From Paenibacillus bouchesdurhonensis (GTDB taxonomy: Bacteria; Bacillota; Bacilli; Paenibacillales; Paenibacillaceae): a stretch of 64,000 bases of DNA. Within the stretch, counting starts at the first letter, position 1. Each line of letters starts with the position of its first letter. The notes under the pieces were generated by a model. The model was not told where the DNA came from, ran no database searches, and worked only from the letters and a program-made list of their open reading frames with translations. Shown here one piece after another: positions 1 to 7,634 of this stretch. The position numbers and the translations under genes were made by a program. The stretch is from the NCBI RefSeq assembly GCF_900155685.1, contig NZ_LT732548.1, positions 2,535,466 to 2,599,465 of the forward strand, in the 5' to 3' direction.

Positions 1-1
1 A

Positions 2-307
2 TTGCTGCCTGTTGTTCAGCATGTAGCGGATCAGCATGCCAAGAGGGTGCAAACGCACCTGCTGAACGACGTCGTTTCGGATGCGATTGCTATCAATCCG
101 CCGCCTACGGATAAAGGAAGAAGGCTGCGGATTAATTATGTCACGCAGGTGTCCGTTAAACCACCGACAATCGTCGTGTTCGTGAACGATCCTGAGCTGA
201 TGCATTTTTCCTATGAGCGTTACTTGGAAAACAGAATCAGAGCGGCTTTTGATTTCGAAGGTACCCCAATTCGGCTGTTCACGCGCCGGAAGTCTGATGA
301 AGGTTAG
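2..307 (+). CDS. der: GTPase Der (EngA), C-terminal fragment
   Basis: Der is the double-GTPase involved in 50S ribosome assembly. Only the last 101 residues are in the window; the gene enters from the left edge. The visible part is the C-terminal KH-like domain, with a stretch matching the usual Der end: a [11 protein letters not shown] segment, then [17 protein letters not shown], then [17 protein letters not shown]. Both G domains lie outside the window. plsY follows 12 bp after the stop, and der-plsY-gpsA is a common Firmicute gene order. Identification is from the conserved C-terminal signature and the neighbours. Confidence 0.93.
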   Translation: MLPVVQHVADQHAKRVQTHLLNDVVSDAIAINPPPTDKGRRLRINYVTQVSVKPPTIVVFVNDPELMHFSYERYLENRIRAAFDFEGTPIRLFTRRKSDEG

Positions 308-319
308 GAGAGGGAGAAT

Positions 320-931
320 GTGATTTTACCCGTGATTGCAGTAATTTTCAGCTATTTGTTGGGATCGGTCAGCTTCAGTGTCGTGCTGGCGAAGTCCTTG
401 AAAGGAATTGATATCCGTCAGCATGGAAGCGGCAACGCTGGAGCTACCAACACACTGAGAGTGCTCGGCAAGGGACCGGCGATCATGGTGCTTGCTCTAG
501 ATGTACTGAAGGGAATAGCTGCCGTCTGGATCGGCAGGTGGCTTGGCGGGGATTATGTATGGGTTCCTCTCCTATGCGGCCTCGCTGCCATCGTAGGCCA
601 CAATTGGCCAATCTATTTCCGCTTTCGCGGGGGCAAGGGAATTGCTACAACGATTGGCGTAATGGCCTCCTTGTTCTTCTTCCCTGCGCTCTATGCAGGA
701 ATCATCGCTATTGTATCTATCGTTTTTACGAGGTATGTATCTCTCGGATCTTTGCTGTTTGTTCTGCTGACTCCTCTATTTCTTGTGTTCTCCGGACAAA
801 TTGGTCCTTATCTGTGGACAAGTCTCATTATTTTCGCCTTTGCATTTTGGCGACATCGCACGAATATTGTGAAGCTGGTTCAGGGCAAAGAGAATAAACT
901 AGGCTCCAAGGGAGGTAAACGAGTTGTCTGA
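320..931 (+). CDS. plsY: Acyl-phosphate:glycerol-3-phosphate acyltransferase PlsY
   Basis: Membrane enzyme that moves an acyl chain from acyl-phosphate to glycerol-3-phosphate, giving lysophosphatidic acid, the first committed step of phospholipid synthesis. The 203-residue protein is very hydrophobic, with about five membrane spans. It carries the PlsY loop motifs: SGNAGATN near residues 35-42, a GHNWPIYFRFRGGKG segment around residues 93-107, and a late HRTNI motif. It starts at GTG 320, after a GGAG-rich site at 308-316; the ATG two bases upstream is followed at once by a stop. Its end overlaps gpsA by 8 bp, so glycerol-3-phosphate supply and use are translationally coupled. Confidence 0.95.
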   Translation: MILPVIAVIFSYLLGSVSFSVVLAKSLKGIDIRQHGSGNAGATNTLRVLGKGPAIMVLALDVLKGIAAVWIGRWLGGDYVWVPLLCGLAAIVGHNWPIYFRFRGGKGIATTIGVMASLFFFPALYAGIIAIVSIVFTRYVSLGSLLFVLLTPLFLVFSGQIGPYLWTSLIIFAFAFWRHRTNIVKLVQGKENKLGSKGGKRVV

Positions 932-1961
932 GAAAGCGGCCGTATTAGTGGCAGGAAGCTGGGGAACCGCATTAGCCAGCGTTCTGGCCGATAAAATGGA
1001 TGTGACGATCTGGACTCGTAACGAGGCGCAAAGAGATGAGATTAATGAGAAGCACCGAAATGAGCGGTTTTTACCCGGGATCGATTTATCGTCGCGCATC
1101 GTCGCCACGACCGATATGGGAGAGGCTGTCGCGGGTGCTAAAGCGGTCGTCATCGTAGCCCCGTCCTCCGCCATGCGGGAAGTGGCTCGGTCGTTGAAGG
1201 CGCATTGGAATGAGGGGATGACGATTGTTCATGCGACCAAAGGCTTCGAGACGGAGAGCCTCAAGCGCATGTCGGTCGTGATTGCCGAGGAGCTAGGCTG
1301 TGAGGAGGGGCGAATCGTCGTTCTGTCAGGCCCGAGCCATGCCGAAGAAGTCGTCAAACGCTGCCCAACGACTGTCGTTGTCGCTTCTATGGTTGAGGAG
1401 CAGGCGCAGCGGGCGCAGGACTTGTTCATGAATTCGTATTTCCGGGTTTACACGAACCGGGATATGGTTGGCGTAGAGCTTGCAGGTGCGCTCAAGAACA
1501 TTATTGCCCTTGGCGCTGGCATGTCCGATGGACTCGGCTATGGTGATAATGCCAAAGCGGCGCTGCTGACGCGTGGCCTTGCAGAGATTACGCGAATCGG
1601 GGTAGAGATGGGAGCGAACCCGCTCACTTTCGCCGGATTAGCTGGCGTAGGAGATCTAGTTGTGACGGCGACGAGCCGACACAGCCGGAATTGGCGTGCA
1701 GGATATATGCTTGGTGAGGGGAAATCGCTAGATACGGTCCTGGGTTCCATGGGGATGGTTGTTGAAGGGATTCGGACAACTAAAGCGGCGCGTACAATTT
1801 CGGAGAAGTACAAGGTACAGATGCCGATTGCTCAACAGTTGTATCACGTTCTGTTTGACGGCATCGAGCCGAGGGTCGCTGTGGAGGCTCTAATGGGACG
1901 GGATCGGAAAACCGAGATGGAAGTCATGTCATTGGAAACTTGGGAGCAGTGGCATAATTAA
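924..1961 (+). CDS. gpsA: NAD(P)H-dependent glycerol-3-phosphate dehydrogenase
   Basis: Cytosolic enzyme reducing dihydroxyacetone phosphate to sn-glycerol-3-phosphate for phospholipid synthesis. The 345-residue length is normal. The N-terminal Rossmann fold, an HATKGFE segment, a SGPSHAEEV segment and the catalytic-domain motifs ELAGALKNIIALGAG and GLAGVGDLVVTATS are all present. TTG 924 is the start, after an AGGGAGG site inside plsY. One oddity: the nucleotide-binding loop reads VAGSWG where the family normally has GAGSWG, and the segment just after it is shorter than usual, so the first glycine of GxGxxG is replaced by valine. The rest looks intact, so I call it functional. Confidence 0.94.
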   Translation: MSEKAAVLVAGSWGTALASVLADKMDVTIWTRNEAQRDEINEKHRNERFLPGIDLSSRIVATTDMGEAVAGAKAVVIVAPSSAMREVARSLKAHWNEGMTIVHATKGFETESLKRMSVVIAEELGCEEGRIVVLSGPSHAEEVVKRCPTTVVVASMVEEQAQRAQDLFMNSYFRVYTNRDMVGVELAGALKNIIALGAGMSDGLGYGDNAKAALLTRGLAEITRIGVEMGANPLTFAGLAGVGDLVVTATSRHSRNWRAGYMLGEGKSLDTVLGSMGMVVEGIRTTKAARTISEKYKVQMPIAQQLYHVLFDGIEPRVAVEALMGRDRKTEMEVMSLETWEQWHN

Positions 1962-2024
1962 AGGATAGGCGCGGGTAAACTTAGGTAGCTTGCCTCATGT
2001 GATACACCTTTTTCGCATGATCCT

Positions 2025-2032
2025 CATACACT
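2025..2032 (+). promoter_or_regulatory. Possible sporulation-type -10 element before the spoVIF-like gene
   Basis: The octamer CATACACT fits the mother-cell sigma-E -10 pattern CATACAnT and partly the sigma-K pattern CATAnnnTA. It lies 30 bp upstream of the chosen start. I find no convincing sigma-E -35 at 13-15 bp, though an ACACC at 2003-2007 could serve as a sigma-K-like -35. This is inference from short motifs. Confidence 0.3.
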
Positions 2033-2061
2033 GTGGGAGAGGAATGCGAAGGGGGGAGAAT

Positions 2062-2334
2062 ATGAGCAAAATTTCGAAAGATGCCCTGAACGCGATTAAC
2101 AAAAAAACCGGAAAGCATATTTCCGAAAACTCTGTCAAAAAACTGGCAGGTTCAGTGAAACCATCTACATTGCAAAGTGAAGCGGAGCTCCGAAAGCTGA
2201 TTAAGCAGGTATCGGCTATGGCTAAAGTGCCTGTTACGGAAAGCACGATCTCGGAAATTATCGGAGCCGTGAAGAAGAGCGGCATGAATCCGAACAATAT
2301 GGAAGCTCTGATGAAATTAATGCTCAAGAAATAA
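2062..2334 (+). CDS. spoVIF: Stage VI sporulation protein F-like protein (SpoVIF family)
   Basis: A 90-residue basic helical protein resembling the SpoVIF (B. subtilis YjcC) family, which is linked to spore coat assembly in the mother cell. The sequence is rich in Lys and Ser, has no signal peptide or membrane span, and ends in a MEALMKLMLKK helix, as I remember for this family. I chose ATG 2062 because GGGGGGAG sits 5-12 bp upstream; a longer frame to 1990 has no ribosome site. It stands alone between gpsA and a YphE-like gene and has its own terminator, in keeping with separate sporulation-stage expression. The family call is from memory of the sequence pattern. Confidence 0.75.
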   Translation: MSKISKDALNAINKKTGKHISENSVKKLAGSVKPSTLQSEAELRKLIKQVSAMAKVPVTESTISEIIGAVKKSGMNPNNMEALMKLMLKK

Positions 2335-2339
2335 ATAAA

Positions 2340-2371
2340 GAAGGCACCGTTAAGGTGCTTCTTTTATTTTT
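2340..2371 (+). terminator. Intrinsic terminator after spoVIF-like gene
   Basis: A GGCACC / GGTGCTT hairpin (arms about 2342-2348 and 2354-2360) followed by a T-rich run at 2362-2373, directly after the stop codon at 2334. Confidence 0.85.
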
Positions 2372-2472
2372 TTATTAAATTGCAGGCATTGCTTCGTTCT
2401 GCGTAGCCTGTTCGGACTCAAAATGCTATAATATTCATCATATCAATTATGGTCAATGGGAGAGTTACATTC

Positions 2473-2652
2473 ATGGATGCAATGACGAAGATGTGGTTAT
2501 CGATCGCGGCGATTCTCGTGATGGGTGTGTCTGTTTTTCTGGTAACCTTTGCCCGTACTAAGACGAAAGGCTTTGTGAAAGTAATTTTATCCTTGGTCGC
2601 CTTCATTATTATGCTGACTGGTTTTCTAATGGGGCTTGTATCGATAACCTAG
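2473..2652 (+). CDS. yphE: YphE-like small membrane protein (DUF2768 family)
   Basis: A 59-residue protein with two predicted membrane spans (about residues 7-25 and 34-55) separated by a basic loop, ARTKTKG. In B. subtilis the DUF2768 protein YphE lies between gpsA and yphF-spoIVA, and size, topology and position all match. No function is established to my knowledge. ATG 2473 follows GGGAG at 2458-2462; an upstream in-frame ATG at 2449 would add eight residues but has no ribosome site. Assignment rests mainly on synteny and topology. Confidence 0.7.
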   Translation: MDAMTKMWLSIAAILVMGVSVFLVTFARTKTKGFVKVILSLVAFIIMLTGFLMGLVSIT

Positions 2653-2720
2653 CAGCCGGCCCTGTAATAACCGGAATGGAAGGAAGCCCAAGTATAACGC
2701 AGCTTAGGAAGAGGTATTAA

Positions 2721-3362
2721 ATGAGTATGGGAATCGTAGAGGAAGGACAAGCCCCTTTAGTCTCGGCTTTAAAGGAGCTAAGCGCCCGGCTAGGTCAAGC
2801 TTCGGCAATCTGGCTGCTCGGCGGGAGCTGTGGTTTATGGCTGCAAGGCGTGTCGCTTGAACAGCCTCCTCGAGACATTGATGTATATTATGATAGAGCC
2901 GACGTGAATAATCTGCATGATCGTTTAACCGAATTGGCTTTGGATAAGCCGATATTGGATGAGAGCGGCCGCTATGCTTCCTTGCTAAGTCACTACCGGA
3001 TAGGCTCACTTACAATGGAGCTTGTCGGCGGTTTTGAAGTGCGGAAAGGCAGCTCCCAATACCGTACAGAGGTGGGCGGCATCTTGTCTGAATATTCCAG
3101 TTCTATCTTGCTGGAGGGTTCAACGATACGATTGATGCCTCTTGCACATGAGCTGCTCTTTAATGTGCTTCGAGAGCGCCCAGATCGTTACCATGCTATC
3201 GCTGAGGTGATCCGTCAGTCGCCGGAGCCGCACGTTGGCCTGTTGAAAATGCTGCTTGCTCGGAACGAATGGGAAGCAGAGATGGTTAAGAGCGTGGCAG
3301 AACTGCTAGATGCCCCGGAAATAGTTGAAGAATGGCTGCAGGAGCCAATGCGAAACCAATAG
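2721..3362 (+). CDS. Nucleotidyltransferase-fold protein of unknown substrate
   Basis: A 213-residue soluble protein. Near residues 33-53 it has a GGS motif followed about 20 residues later by RDIDVYYD, the layout of the nucleotidyltransferase superfamily active site (GS, then a DxD metal site). Beyond this I cannot place it in a named family; relatives could include minimal or DUF-type nucleotidyltransferases. The C-terminal 60 residues are helical. ATG 2721 follows AGGAAGAGG. The ferredoxin gene follows after 13 bp, so the two are probably co-transcribed. The gene is not part of the gpsA-spoIVA interval as I remember it from B. subtilis. Confidence 0.6.
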   Translation: MSMGIVEEGQAPLVSALKELSARLGQASAIWLLGGSCGLWLQGVSLEQPPRDIDVYYDRADVNNLHDRLTELALDKPILDESGRYASLLSHYRIGSLTMELVGGFEVRKGSSQYRTEVGGILSEYSSSILLEGSTIRLMPLAHELLFNVLRERPDRYHAIAEVIRQSPEPHVGLLKMLLARNEWEAEMVKSVAELLDAPEIVEEWLQEPMRNQ

Positions 3363-3375
3363 GAGGAACCCGTCA

Positions 3376-3723
3376 GTGGAGCTTAAAGTCAGATTTATGC
3401 CCCAGGATAAGGCCGTCAAAGTCCGTCCGGGGACTACTGTTCTCCGCGCGGCACGCGATGCCAGAGTTCATATTGCTACACGATGCGGGGGCAATGCAGG
3501 CTGCCTGATGTGTAAAGTGGAGGTTGAAGCCGAGCATAGAGGAGCTTTAGCCTCTCCGACCACTGCGGAGCAGCGCAAACTGGGCCCATTACTGGATCAG
3601 GGAATCCGTTTGGCCTGTCAAGCTGTAATTCGGGGTTCGGCTGAGGTACGTTTGCCTGAAGATCCCCTGAAGGCAGCTATCCGCAAGCAGCTTGAACGGC
3701 AGCAAGAGGATGATTTATGGTAA
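3376..3723 (+). CDS. 2Fe-2S ferredoxin-like protein
   Basis: A 115-residue protein with a beta-grasp 2Fe-2S ferredoxin layout. The likely cluster ligands are Cys37, Cys43 and Cys46 (C-x5-C-x2-C) and Cys81 in RLACQA. It is a small electron carrier; no reductase or oxygenase partner lies beside it. GTG 3376 is the start, 9 bp after a perfect AGGAGG at 3361-3366; an upstream in-frame ATG lies inside the previous gene and has no such site. The last 20 residues are a charged helix (KAAIRKQLERQQEDDLW) unlike a standard plant-type ferredoxin tail. The partner cannot be named from the sequence. Confidence 0.82.
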   Translation: MELKVRFMPQDKAVKVRPGTTVLRAARDARVHIATRCGGNAGCLMCKVEVEAEHRGALASPTTAEQRKLGPLLDQGIRLACQAVIRGSAEVRLPEDPLKAAIRKQLERQQEDDLW

Positions 3724-3765
3724 GAAAACTAGCTTGAGGTATGATATTGCAAAGGATGAAGAGCT

Positions 3766-4509
3766 TTGAACAAGACTTTAGTTCGGTATACGGTAAGTAT
3801 CCTTATATTTGTCGCAGGGATATCTCTACTGTCAGGCTGTATGTACCCGGGCGGCCGACAGCAAGAACAAGGGGTATCTTACCGCGAGAGCGTCGAGCGA
3901 ATCCAAAGCGCGATCGATGCTTTCCAGCAGGATAAAGGTATTTTACCGATTATTACAGCTGGTGAAGAGGTGCCGAGGTACGAGAAATTTCGAATTGATC
4001 TTGATAAGCTGAATAAGCAGGGATATATCGACCAAATACCGGCAACAGCTTTCGAGCAAGGAGGAAGCGCTTATTTTCTTGTCATAAATGAAGAGGTTGA
4101 TCCGGCGGTTAAAGTGATGGATCTGGTCACGATGCAGAAAGTAAACGATGTTCAAAGACTCGTGGATCAGTACGGGAGATCTCATTCGGGACAATGGCCG
4201 ATCTCTGGAGGGAATGAAGTGTATCCAGGTCTTCATGAGATCGATTTACAGAAGATTCGCGGGGAAGAGCATGCGCTTGCTAGTGTATATTCCAGACAGC
4301 CACTGCCTTATTTAATCGATGGGGAAGGGCGTGTTTACGTTGATTATGCCTGGGATATTATGCAGGCTGTCGATAAATCCGGCAAGTCAGTGAACGAAGA
4401 TCAATCCGATCTTAGAGTGCTGCTGACGGAGCAGTCCTACTTCGTCCCGGTGAAATCTCTGCCTTATGCTTGGAAGGGTGGCGTGCCCGTACCCCAACTC
4501 GAAAAGTGA
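3766..4509 (+). CDS. yphF: YphF-like lipoprotein
   Basis: A 247-residue exported protein with an N-terminal hydrophobic helix ending in a lipobox, LLSGC (Cys25), so it is probably lipid-anchored on the outer face of the membrane. It lies just before spoIVA, as does yphF in B. subtilis, a predicted lipoprotein of unknown function. I see no catalytic motif; two related halves, each beginning with a helix of the type VERIQSAIDAFQ / VNDVQRLVDQYG, suggest an internal duplication. TTG 3766 follows AGGATG at 3753-3758. The orthology call is by position and lipobox, not by alignment. Confidence 0.65.
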   Translation: MNKTLVRYTVSILIFVAGISLLSGCMYPGGRQQEQGVSYRESVERIQSAIDAFQQDKGILPIITAGEEVPRYEKFRIDLDKLNKQGYIDQIPATAFEQGGSAYFLVINEEVDPAVKVMDLVTMQKVNDVQRLVDQYGRSHSGQWPISGGNEVYPGLHEIDLQKIRGEEHALASVYSRQPLPYLIDGEGRVYVDYAWDIMQAVDKSGKSVNEDQSDLRVLLTEQSYFVPVKSLPYAWKGGVPVPQLEK

Positions 4510-4545
4510 GCCCCTAGCACAATAAGCTGTTTATTGTTGATTATG

Positions 4546-4579
4546 CCTTTCTATGATCCGTTCATAGGAAGGTATTTTT
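4546..4579 (+). terminator. Intrinsic terminator after yphF-like gene
   Basis: Hairpin with arms CCTTTCTATGA (4546-4556) and TCATAGGAAGG (4562-4572), one wobble pair, followed by TATTTTT. It separates yphF from the spoIVA promoter region. Confidence 0.8.
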
Positions 4580-4814
4580 CGTATGTCTAGAATTGAAATG
4601 ATGAACATACAATGGTGATATGGCGGAAACCGTGGTGCGGGAGGTCGCGGCTGAATCGTAAAAAAAAGTAGGCTCGGACGGTATAATCCGTCATAATAGT
4701 GCATTTGCTACATATGATGTTACTAGTCCAAATGAATGTACGAGTTGTTGTAAATAGCGAAGCGGATGCTCTCAAAGCATTTTTCCTTCGGCGAATTTTG
4801 AGGAGGGGATATCA
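4580..4814 (+). promoter_or_regulatory. spoIVA upstream region with sigma-E-like -10 motif
   Basis: No gene is supported here. CATACAAT at 4606-4613 matches the sigma-E -10 pattern CATACAnT exactly, and spoIVA is a known sigma-E target in B. subtilis. The -35 region at the right distance (about 4583-4590) is a poor match, and the motif is 200 bp from the start codon, so a second promoter nearer the gene is possible. The spoIVA ribosome site GAGGAGGGG is at 4799-4807. Confidence 0.35.
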
Positions 4815-6299
4815 TTGGTATTGGAGAAAGTGGACATTTACAAGGACATTGCCGAACGCACCGGAGGAGATATCTATCTTGGTGTGGTCGGAGCCGTCCG
4901 TACCGGAAAATCGACCTTTATTAAACGCTTCATGGAAACCGTTGTTCTTCCGAACATTTCCAGCGAAGCGGATCGGATCCGTGCAGTGGATGAACTTCCG
5001 CAAAGCGCAGCCGGCAAAACAATCATGACGACCGAGCCGAAATTTGTGCCAAATAATGCCGTGCAAATCAAAGTAGCAGAAGGACTGGAAGTGAATGTAC
5101 GGCTCGTTGATTGTGTTGGCTATGCCGTCGAAGGAGCTAAAGGCTATGAGGACGAGAATGGCCCGCGCATGATCTCTACCCCGTGGTTCGAGGAGCCGAT
5201 TCCTTTTCAGGAAGCAGCGGAGATCGGTACGCGCAAGGTCATTCAAGAGCATTCGACGTTAGGCGTTGTGGTGACCACGGACGGCACGATCGCGGACATT
5301 CCGCGCTATTCCTACGTGGAATCCGAAGAGCGCGTCATTGCTGAGTTGAAGGAAGTCGGCAAGCCGTTTGTCCTAGTCATTAATTCAACGCGACCGACGA
5401 GCGAGGAAGTGCAGCAGCTTCGCGGAGAATTGTCCGTTAAATATGACATTCCAGTGATCGCTTTAAGCGCAGCCTCGATGACGGAGGAGGACGTGACCGG
5501 CGTCCTGCGGGAAGTGTTGTATGAATTCCCGGTACATGAAGTCAATGTGAATCTACCGAGCTGGGTCATGGTGCTGAATGAGAATCACTGGCTGCGCAGC
5601 AATTACGAGAATTCGGTCCGTGATACGGTAAAAGATATCCGGCGCCTTCGCGACGTCGACCGGGTTGTGAGCAATTTCCTGGAGTATGAGTTCATCGACC
5701 GAGCCGGACTCAGCGGCCTGAATATGGGGCAAGGCGTAGCGGAAATTGATTTATACGCGCCGGATGAACTGTATGATCAAATCCTGATGGAGGTCGTCGG
5801 CGTTGAAATCAGAGGCAAGGATCATTTGCTGCAGCTGATGCAGGAGTTCACGCATGCGAAGAAGGAATATGACCGCTTTGCGGAAGCGCTGGAGATGGTC
5901 AAGACAACCGGCTATGGAATCGCCGCTCCATCCCTCGCGGAAATGGCGCTGGATGAGCCGGAGCTGATCCGCCAAGGCTCCAGGTTTGGGGTTCGCCTCA
6001 AAGCGACGGCTCCGTCGATTCATATGATCCGGGTGGACGTGGAGTCTGAATTCGCTCCGATCATCGGCACAGAGAAGCAAAGTGAGGAACTGGTTCGCTA
6101 CTTAATGCAGGACTTTGAGAATGACCCGATCAAAATTTGGGAATCCGATATTTTTGGCCGCTCCCTGCACTCCATCGTTAGAGAAGGAATCCAGGGTAAA
6201 ATCGCCATGATGCCAGATAATGCCCGCTATAAATTACAGGAGACGCTGGGACGGATTATCAACGAGGGCTCGGGCGGACTTATTGCCATAATTTTATAA
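4815..6299 (+). CDS. spoIVA: Stage IV sporulation protein A (spore coat morphogenetic ATPase)
   Basis: SpoIVA is the ATP-hydrolysing protein that polymerises on the forespore surface and anchors coat and cortex assembly. The 494-residue product matches the B. subtilis protein (about 492) nearly throughout, including the N-terminal DIAERTGGDIYLGVVG segment, the Walker A motif GAVRTGKS (about 26-33), a QSAAGKTIMTTEPKFVP segment and the C-terminal membrane-targeting end GGLIAIIL. TTG 4815 is placed 8 bp after GAGGAGG; a second TTG at 4821 gives the more usual MEKVDI start but at poorer spacing. It is monocistronic, between two terminators. Confidence 0.97.
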   Translation: MVLEKVDIYKDIAERTGGDIYLGVVGAVRTGKSTFIKRFMETVVLPNISSEADRIRAVDELPQSAAGKTIMTTEPKFVPNNAVQIKVAEGLEVNVRLVDCVGYAVEGAKGYEDENGPRMISTPWFEEPIPFQEAAEIGTRKVIQEHSTLGVVVTTDGTIADIPRYSYVESEERVIAELKEVGKPFVLVINSTRPTSEEVQQLRGELSVKYDIPVIALSAASMTEEDVTGVLREVLYEFPVHEVNVNLPSWVMVLNENHWLRSNYENSVRDTVKDIRRLRDVDRVVSNFLEYEFIDRAGLSGLNMGQGVAEIDLYAPDELYDQILMEVVGVEIRGKDHLLQLMQEFTHAKKEYDRFAEALEMVKTTGYGIAAPSLAEMALDEPELIRQGSRFGVRLKATAPSIHMIRVDVESEFAPIIGTEKQSEELVRYLMQDFENDPIKIWESDIFGRSLHSIVREGIQGKIAMMPDNARYKLQETLGRIINEGSGGLIAIIL

Positions 6300-6315
6300 A
6301 AGAATACTAATTCCC

Positions 6316-6360
6316 AACCGTGCACCAAGCTGAAATGGCTGTGTGCGGTTTTTTATTTTT
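6316..6360 (+). terminator. Intrinsic terminator after spoIVA
   Basis: Long hairpin with outer arms AACCGTGCAC (6316-6325) and GTGTGCGGTT (6341-6350), an inner AGC/GCT extension, and a T-rich tail at 6349-6360. Confidence 0.9.
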
Positions 6361-6368
6361 ATAAAATA

Positions 6369-6408
6369 GTAAAAACCGATTTACATACTTGGGATTAAGT
6401 TATATATT
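6369..6408 (+). promoter_or_regulatory. Promoter of the sugar ABC importer with an overlapping inverted repeat
   Basis: A -35 TTTACA (6380-6385) and a -10 TATATT (6403-6408) at 17 bp spacing lie 45 bp before the substrate-binding gene. The repeat GTAAA-6-TTTAC (6369-6384) overlaps the -35 and could be an operator. No regulator gene is adjacent. The promoter is a fair sigma-A match; the operator is speculative. Confidence 0.5.
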
Positions 6409-6452
6409 ATTCTATAATGAATTTTATAGATACATATCAAGGGGGAGAAACA

Positions 6453-7565
6453 ATGAATAAAATCACATTTTGGCAAAAAAGCTGGGCAACGGCGCTTATT
6501 CTATTGCTGGTGCTCGTTGTTAGCGCCTGCGGAATTAAGAAGGAGCCTGCGGCAGCTCCGGCAACGGAGTCGGCATCAGTGGCGGAGCAAGGCAATGAGG
6601 CTGTAGACGTTAGCGGTAAAGAGCTTGCAGGCAAGAAGGTAGCGCTGATTATGGAGTTCAATACAGGGACGTTCTCGCAGCAGTATGTGCAGGGCGTGAC
6701 GGAAGAAGTGAAGAAGTTTGGCGGGGAGCTGACTACCTTCGTAGCGGAAAATGATAAAGCGAAAATGTCCTCACTGCTTGAATCTGCGGTTAATCAAAAT
6801 TTTGACATAATTTTGACGGATCATGGTGCGGCAGAGTTTTTAGAGCCTGGCATCAAGAAAGCAGTTGAGAAGGGGATTGCGGTTGTCGTATTCGATGCGC
6901 TGGTTGAAGTGCCCGGTGTAACTGTATTGTCTCAGGACGATCAAAGCATGGCGGCATTGTCCCTGGAGCAACTGAAGCAGGATTCGGGAGGCAAAGGAAA
7001 TATCGTCAAGGTCTGGGTAGCCGGGTTTGCACCAATGGAACGCAGAGACGTGGAATACAAGAAGTTTTTAGAAGATAACCCGGAGATGAAGGAAATCGCC
7101 AGCTTTGGAACGGCTTCCAATCCAGCTCTTGATTCGCAGACACAAATGGAAGCCATTTTGAAGAGATATCCGAAAGGCGAAATTACGGCGGTATGGGCCG
7201 CTTGGGACGAGTTCGCCAAAGGAGCGGCCAGAGCGATTCAACTCGCCGGACGTGATGAGATTAAAGTATACGGTATTGATTTAAGCGACGAGGATTTGCA
7301 AATCATTCAAGACCCGGAGAGCCCGTGGGTAGCTTCCGCAGCTGTAGATCCAAAGGATATCGGCCGTGTGCAGGTCAGATATGCTTACCAGAAACTGCAT
7401 GGCGATGAGACCGAGGACAAAGTGGTTCTTCAGGCCGTGCTTGTCACGCGGGATGCGCTGCCTGATCAGCAGGTATCCACGGATGATCTATCCGAGTATG
7501 TAGAGGGCTGGGGAGGCTCCAAACAAGGCATTGAAGAGTGGATGAAAGAGTATGGCGTAGAATAA
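6453..7565 (+). CDS. Sugar ABC transporter substrate-binding lipoprotein (periplasmic-binding-protein type 1 fold)
   Basis: A 370-residue lipoprotein with lipobox VVSAC (Cys26), then a low-complexity Ala/Pro/Glu linker, then a two-lobed domain of the RbsB/LacI-like type. The start of that domain, KKVALIMEFNTGTFSQQYVQGV, and the later TAVWAAWDEFAKGAARA and VYGIDLSDEDLQII segments are typical of CUT2 carbohydrate binders. The ligand cannot be read from sequence; a pentose, hexose or related small molecule is the usual range. ATG 6453 follows AAGGGGGAG, and an upstream in-frame ATG at 6417 lacks a ribosome site. A hairpin after the gene probably keeps its transcript more abundant than the ATPase and permease messages. 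Confidence 0.85.
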   Translation: MNKITFWQKSWATALILLLVLVVSACGIKKEPAAAPATESASVAEQGNEAVDVSGKELAGKKVALIMEFNTGTFSQQYVQGVTEEVKKFGGELTTFVAENDKAKMSSLLESAVNQNFDIILTDHGAAEFLEPGIKKAVEKGIAVVVFDALVEVPGVTVLSQDDQSMAALSLEQLKQDSGGKGNIVKVWVAGFAPMERRDVEYKKFLEDNPEMKEIASFGTASNPALDSQTQMEAILKRYPKGEITAVWAAWDEFAKGAARAIQLAGRDEIKVYGIDLSDEDLQIIQDPESPWVASAAVDPKDIGRVQVRYAYQKLHGDETEDKVVLQAVLVTRDALPDQQVSTDDLSEYVEGWGGSKQGIEEWMKEYGVE

Positions 7566-7591
7566 GGAGCCGGAGGCTGTAAAATGCGAAG

Positions 7592-7615
7592 AGCGCGCCG
7601 AGAGGCGCGCTTTTT
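7592..7615 (+). terminator. Intercistronic hairpin (attenuating terminator) in the ABC operon
   Basis: Perfect 8-bp GC-rich stem AGCGCGCC / GGCGCGCT (7592-7599, 7604-7611) with a GAGA loop, followed by TTTTT. It lies between the binding-protein gene and the ATPase gene, where partial termination or 3' end protection would raise the binding protein over the membrane parts. Confidence 0.8.
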
Positions 7616-7634
7616 AAGTAGGGAGTGCTGTTAA

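Noticed and set aside
4699-5028. Frame of 109 codons running into the start of spoIVA
   Set aside because: Overlaps spoIVA in another frame over 200 bp, has no ribosome site and no recognisable product.
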